A stretch of DNA of 6,227 nucleotides from NCBI GenBank assembly GCA_021199865.1, contig JAJQHG010000124.1:12103-18329 (forward strand). The letters run 5' to 3'. How positions within the stretch are numbered: position 1 is the first letter of the stretch; every line of letters starts with the position of its first letter. Under the pieces are notes generated by a model. The model made no database searches and was not told the DNA's origin. It saw only the letters and a list, made by a program, of their open reading frames with translations. Positions 5,569 to 6,227 of the stretch are shown piece after piece. The position numbers and the translations under genes were made by a program. This stretch comes from Methanosphaera sp. GTDB taxonomy: Archaea > Methanobacteriota > Methanobacteria > Methanobacteriales > Methanobacteriaceae.

Positions 5569-6227
5569 ATGAAACAATTAGAATCAAAACCAGAAAAGAT
5601 TGAATGTAGAAAACATCCTACAATCAGCCAGGTACAAATAATAGATAATAAGCCAAACTTCCCAATTAGTTGGATGAATATACAGGGCTACTGTGAATAC
5701 TCAATATACCTAGAACATTTTCAACACATCCATGTAGGCCAAACAAAAAAGATGAAGAATGGAACAAAAGTACACAATAAACTAGAATCAGACTTTAAAG
5801 AAGAAGCCCAAATAAAACCATTAGATGAAATAATAGATATATCAAGAACACAAAAGGTTATATCACGTGAATTCTTTGTTGTAAGTTCAGAATATGGGAT
5901 AAGGGGATTCATAGATGAAATATGGTTAGAACCAGATAAGATAGTAATAATTGATGATAAGCCTGGAAGTAAAGCCTACTACTCAATGATACACCAGGTA
6001 TATGCATATGCACTAGCATACAAGCAATACATAACAGATGATAGACCAATAGAGGTAGCACTACGTACAAGTACAACAGGTAACATATTCTGGAAAGAAG
6101 AGTTCACACAAAAAGCTCAAGAAGAAATAATTAGTATAATAAATCATATGCAAAGATTAATAACAGGTGAGGATGAATTTATACCTACAGATAATCCAAA
6201 CAAGTGTAGATCCTGTAGATTTAATAT
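5569..6227 (+). CDS. Cas4/RecB-like PD-(D/E)XK nuclease, 3' end outside window
   Basis: The reading frame is open from ATG 5569 to the window edge (219 codons, no stop), so it is incomplete by position and not by mutation. It fits the Cas4/RecB-type nuclease family, which degrades or trims DNA ends and often carries a 4Fe-4S cluster. Visible motifs in order are ISWMNIQGYCEY with Cys42, GTKVHNKLE (65-73) with His69, GFIDEI (113-118) with Asp116, VIIDDKPG (126-133) giving Asp129-x-Lys131, QVYAY (143-147) matching the QxxxY motif, and CRSC (Cys213, Cys216), where the last cysteines of the cluster normally lie. Aspartate replaces the usual glutamate of ExK, which the superfamily tolerates. About 30 residues precede the domain. 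No cas gene or repeat array lies nearby, so a CRISPR role is not supported; a stand-alone repair or replication nuclease is equally possible. An upstream GTG at 5557 is a less likely start. Confidence 0.8.
   Translation, partial: MKQLESKPEKIECRKHPTISQVQIIDNKPNFPISWMNIQGYCEYSIYLEHFQHIHVGQTKKMKNGTKVHNKLESDFKEEAQIKPLDEIIDISRTQKVISREFFVVSSEYGIRGFIDEIWLEPDKIVIIDDKPGSKAYYSMIHQVYAYALAYKQYITDDRPIEVALRTSTTGNIFWKEEFTQKAQEEIISIINHMQRLITGEDEFIPTDNPNKCRSCRFN

Noticed and set aside
5721..5912. 63-codon open frame on the minus strand
   Set aside because: It is antisense to the Cas4-like reading frame, whose motifs are clearly conserved.

Overview
The window is an AT-rich piece of archaeal chromosome. It most likely comes from a methanogen of the order Methanobacteriales, with a Methanosphaera-like base composition. 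The evidence is a gene for methanogenesis marker protein 12, archaeal TATA-box promoters about 45-58 nt upstream of starts, heavy use of ATA, AGA, TTA and CTA codons, very AT-rich intergenic DNA, and a tRNA gene without an encoded CCA end. Genus is inference; methanogen is well supported.

Layout, left to right: ilvE (branched-chain aminotransferase, minus strand, complete); tRNA-Val(UAC) (plus); a 259-bp gap with a 20-bp perfect palindrome and terminator-like runs; a membrane-anchored Mrr-like nuclease-domain protein (minus, TTG start); surE (plus, divergent from it); methanogenesis marker 12 (minus, converging on surE with one base between stop codons); ilvC (minus, upstream of marker 12 in the same direction); a 209-bp divergent intergenic region with repeated promoter-like elements; and the first 219 codons of a Cas4/RecB-like PD-(D/E)XK nuclease (plus) that runs off the right edge.

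Two genes, ilvC and ilvE, serve valine/isoleucine/leucine synthesis: IlvC makes the dihydroxy acid and IlvE performs the final transamination. They lie about 3.4 kb apart with unrelated genes between, and each seems to have its own promoter, so they do not form an operon. Most other genes also look singly transcribed. SurE is a nucleoside-monophosphate phosphatase, and marker 12 is an ASKHA-fold protein of unsettled role conserved in methanogens.

No CRISPR array, insertion sequence or complete novel system is visible. The least explained items are the tripartite Mrr-like/Ser-Arg-Asn-linker/membrane protein, the truncated Cas4-like nuclease, the triple-heptamer palindrome, and the paired TAAATTTA sites at the predicted ilvC transcription start.
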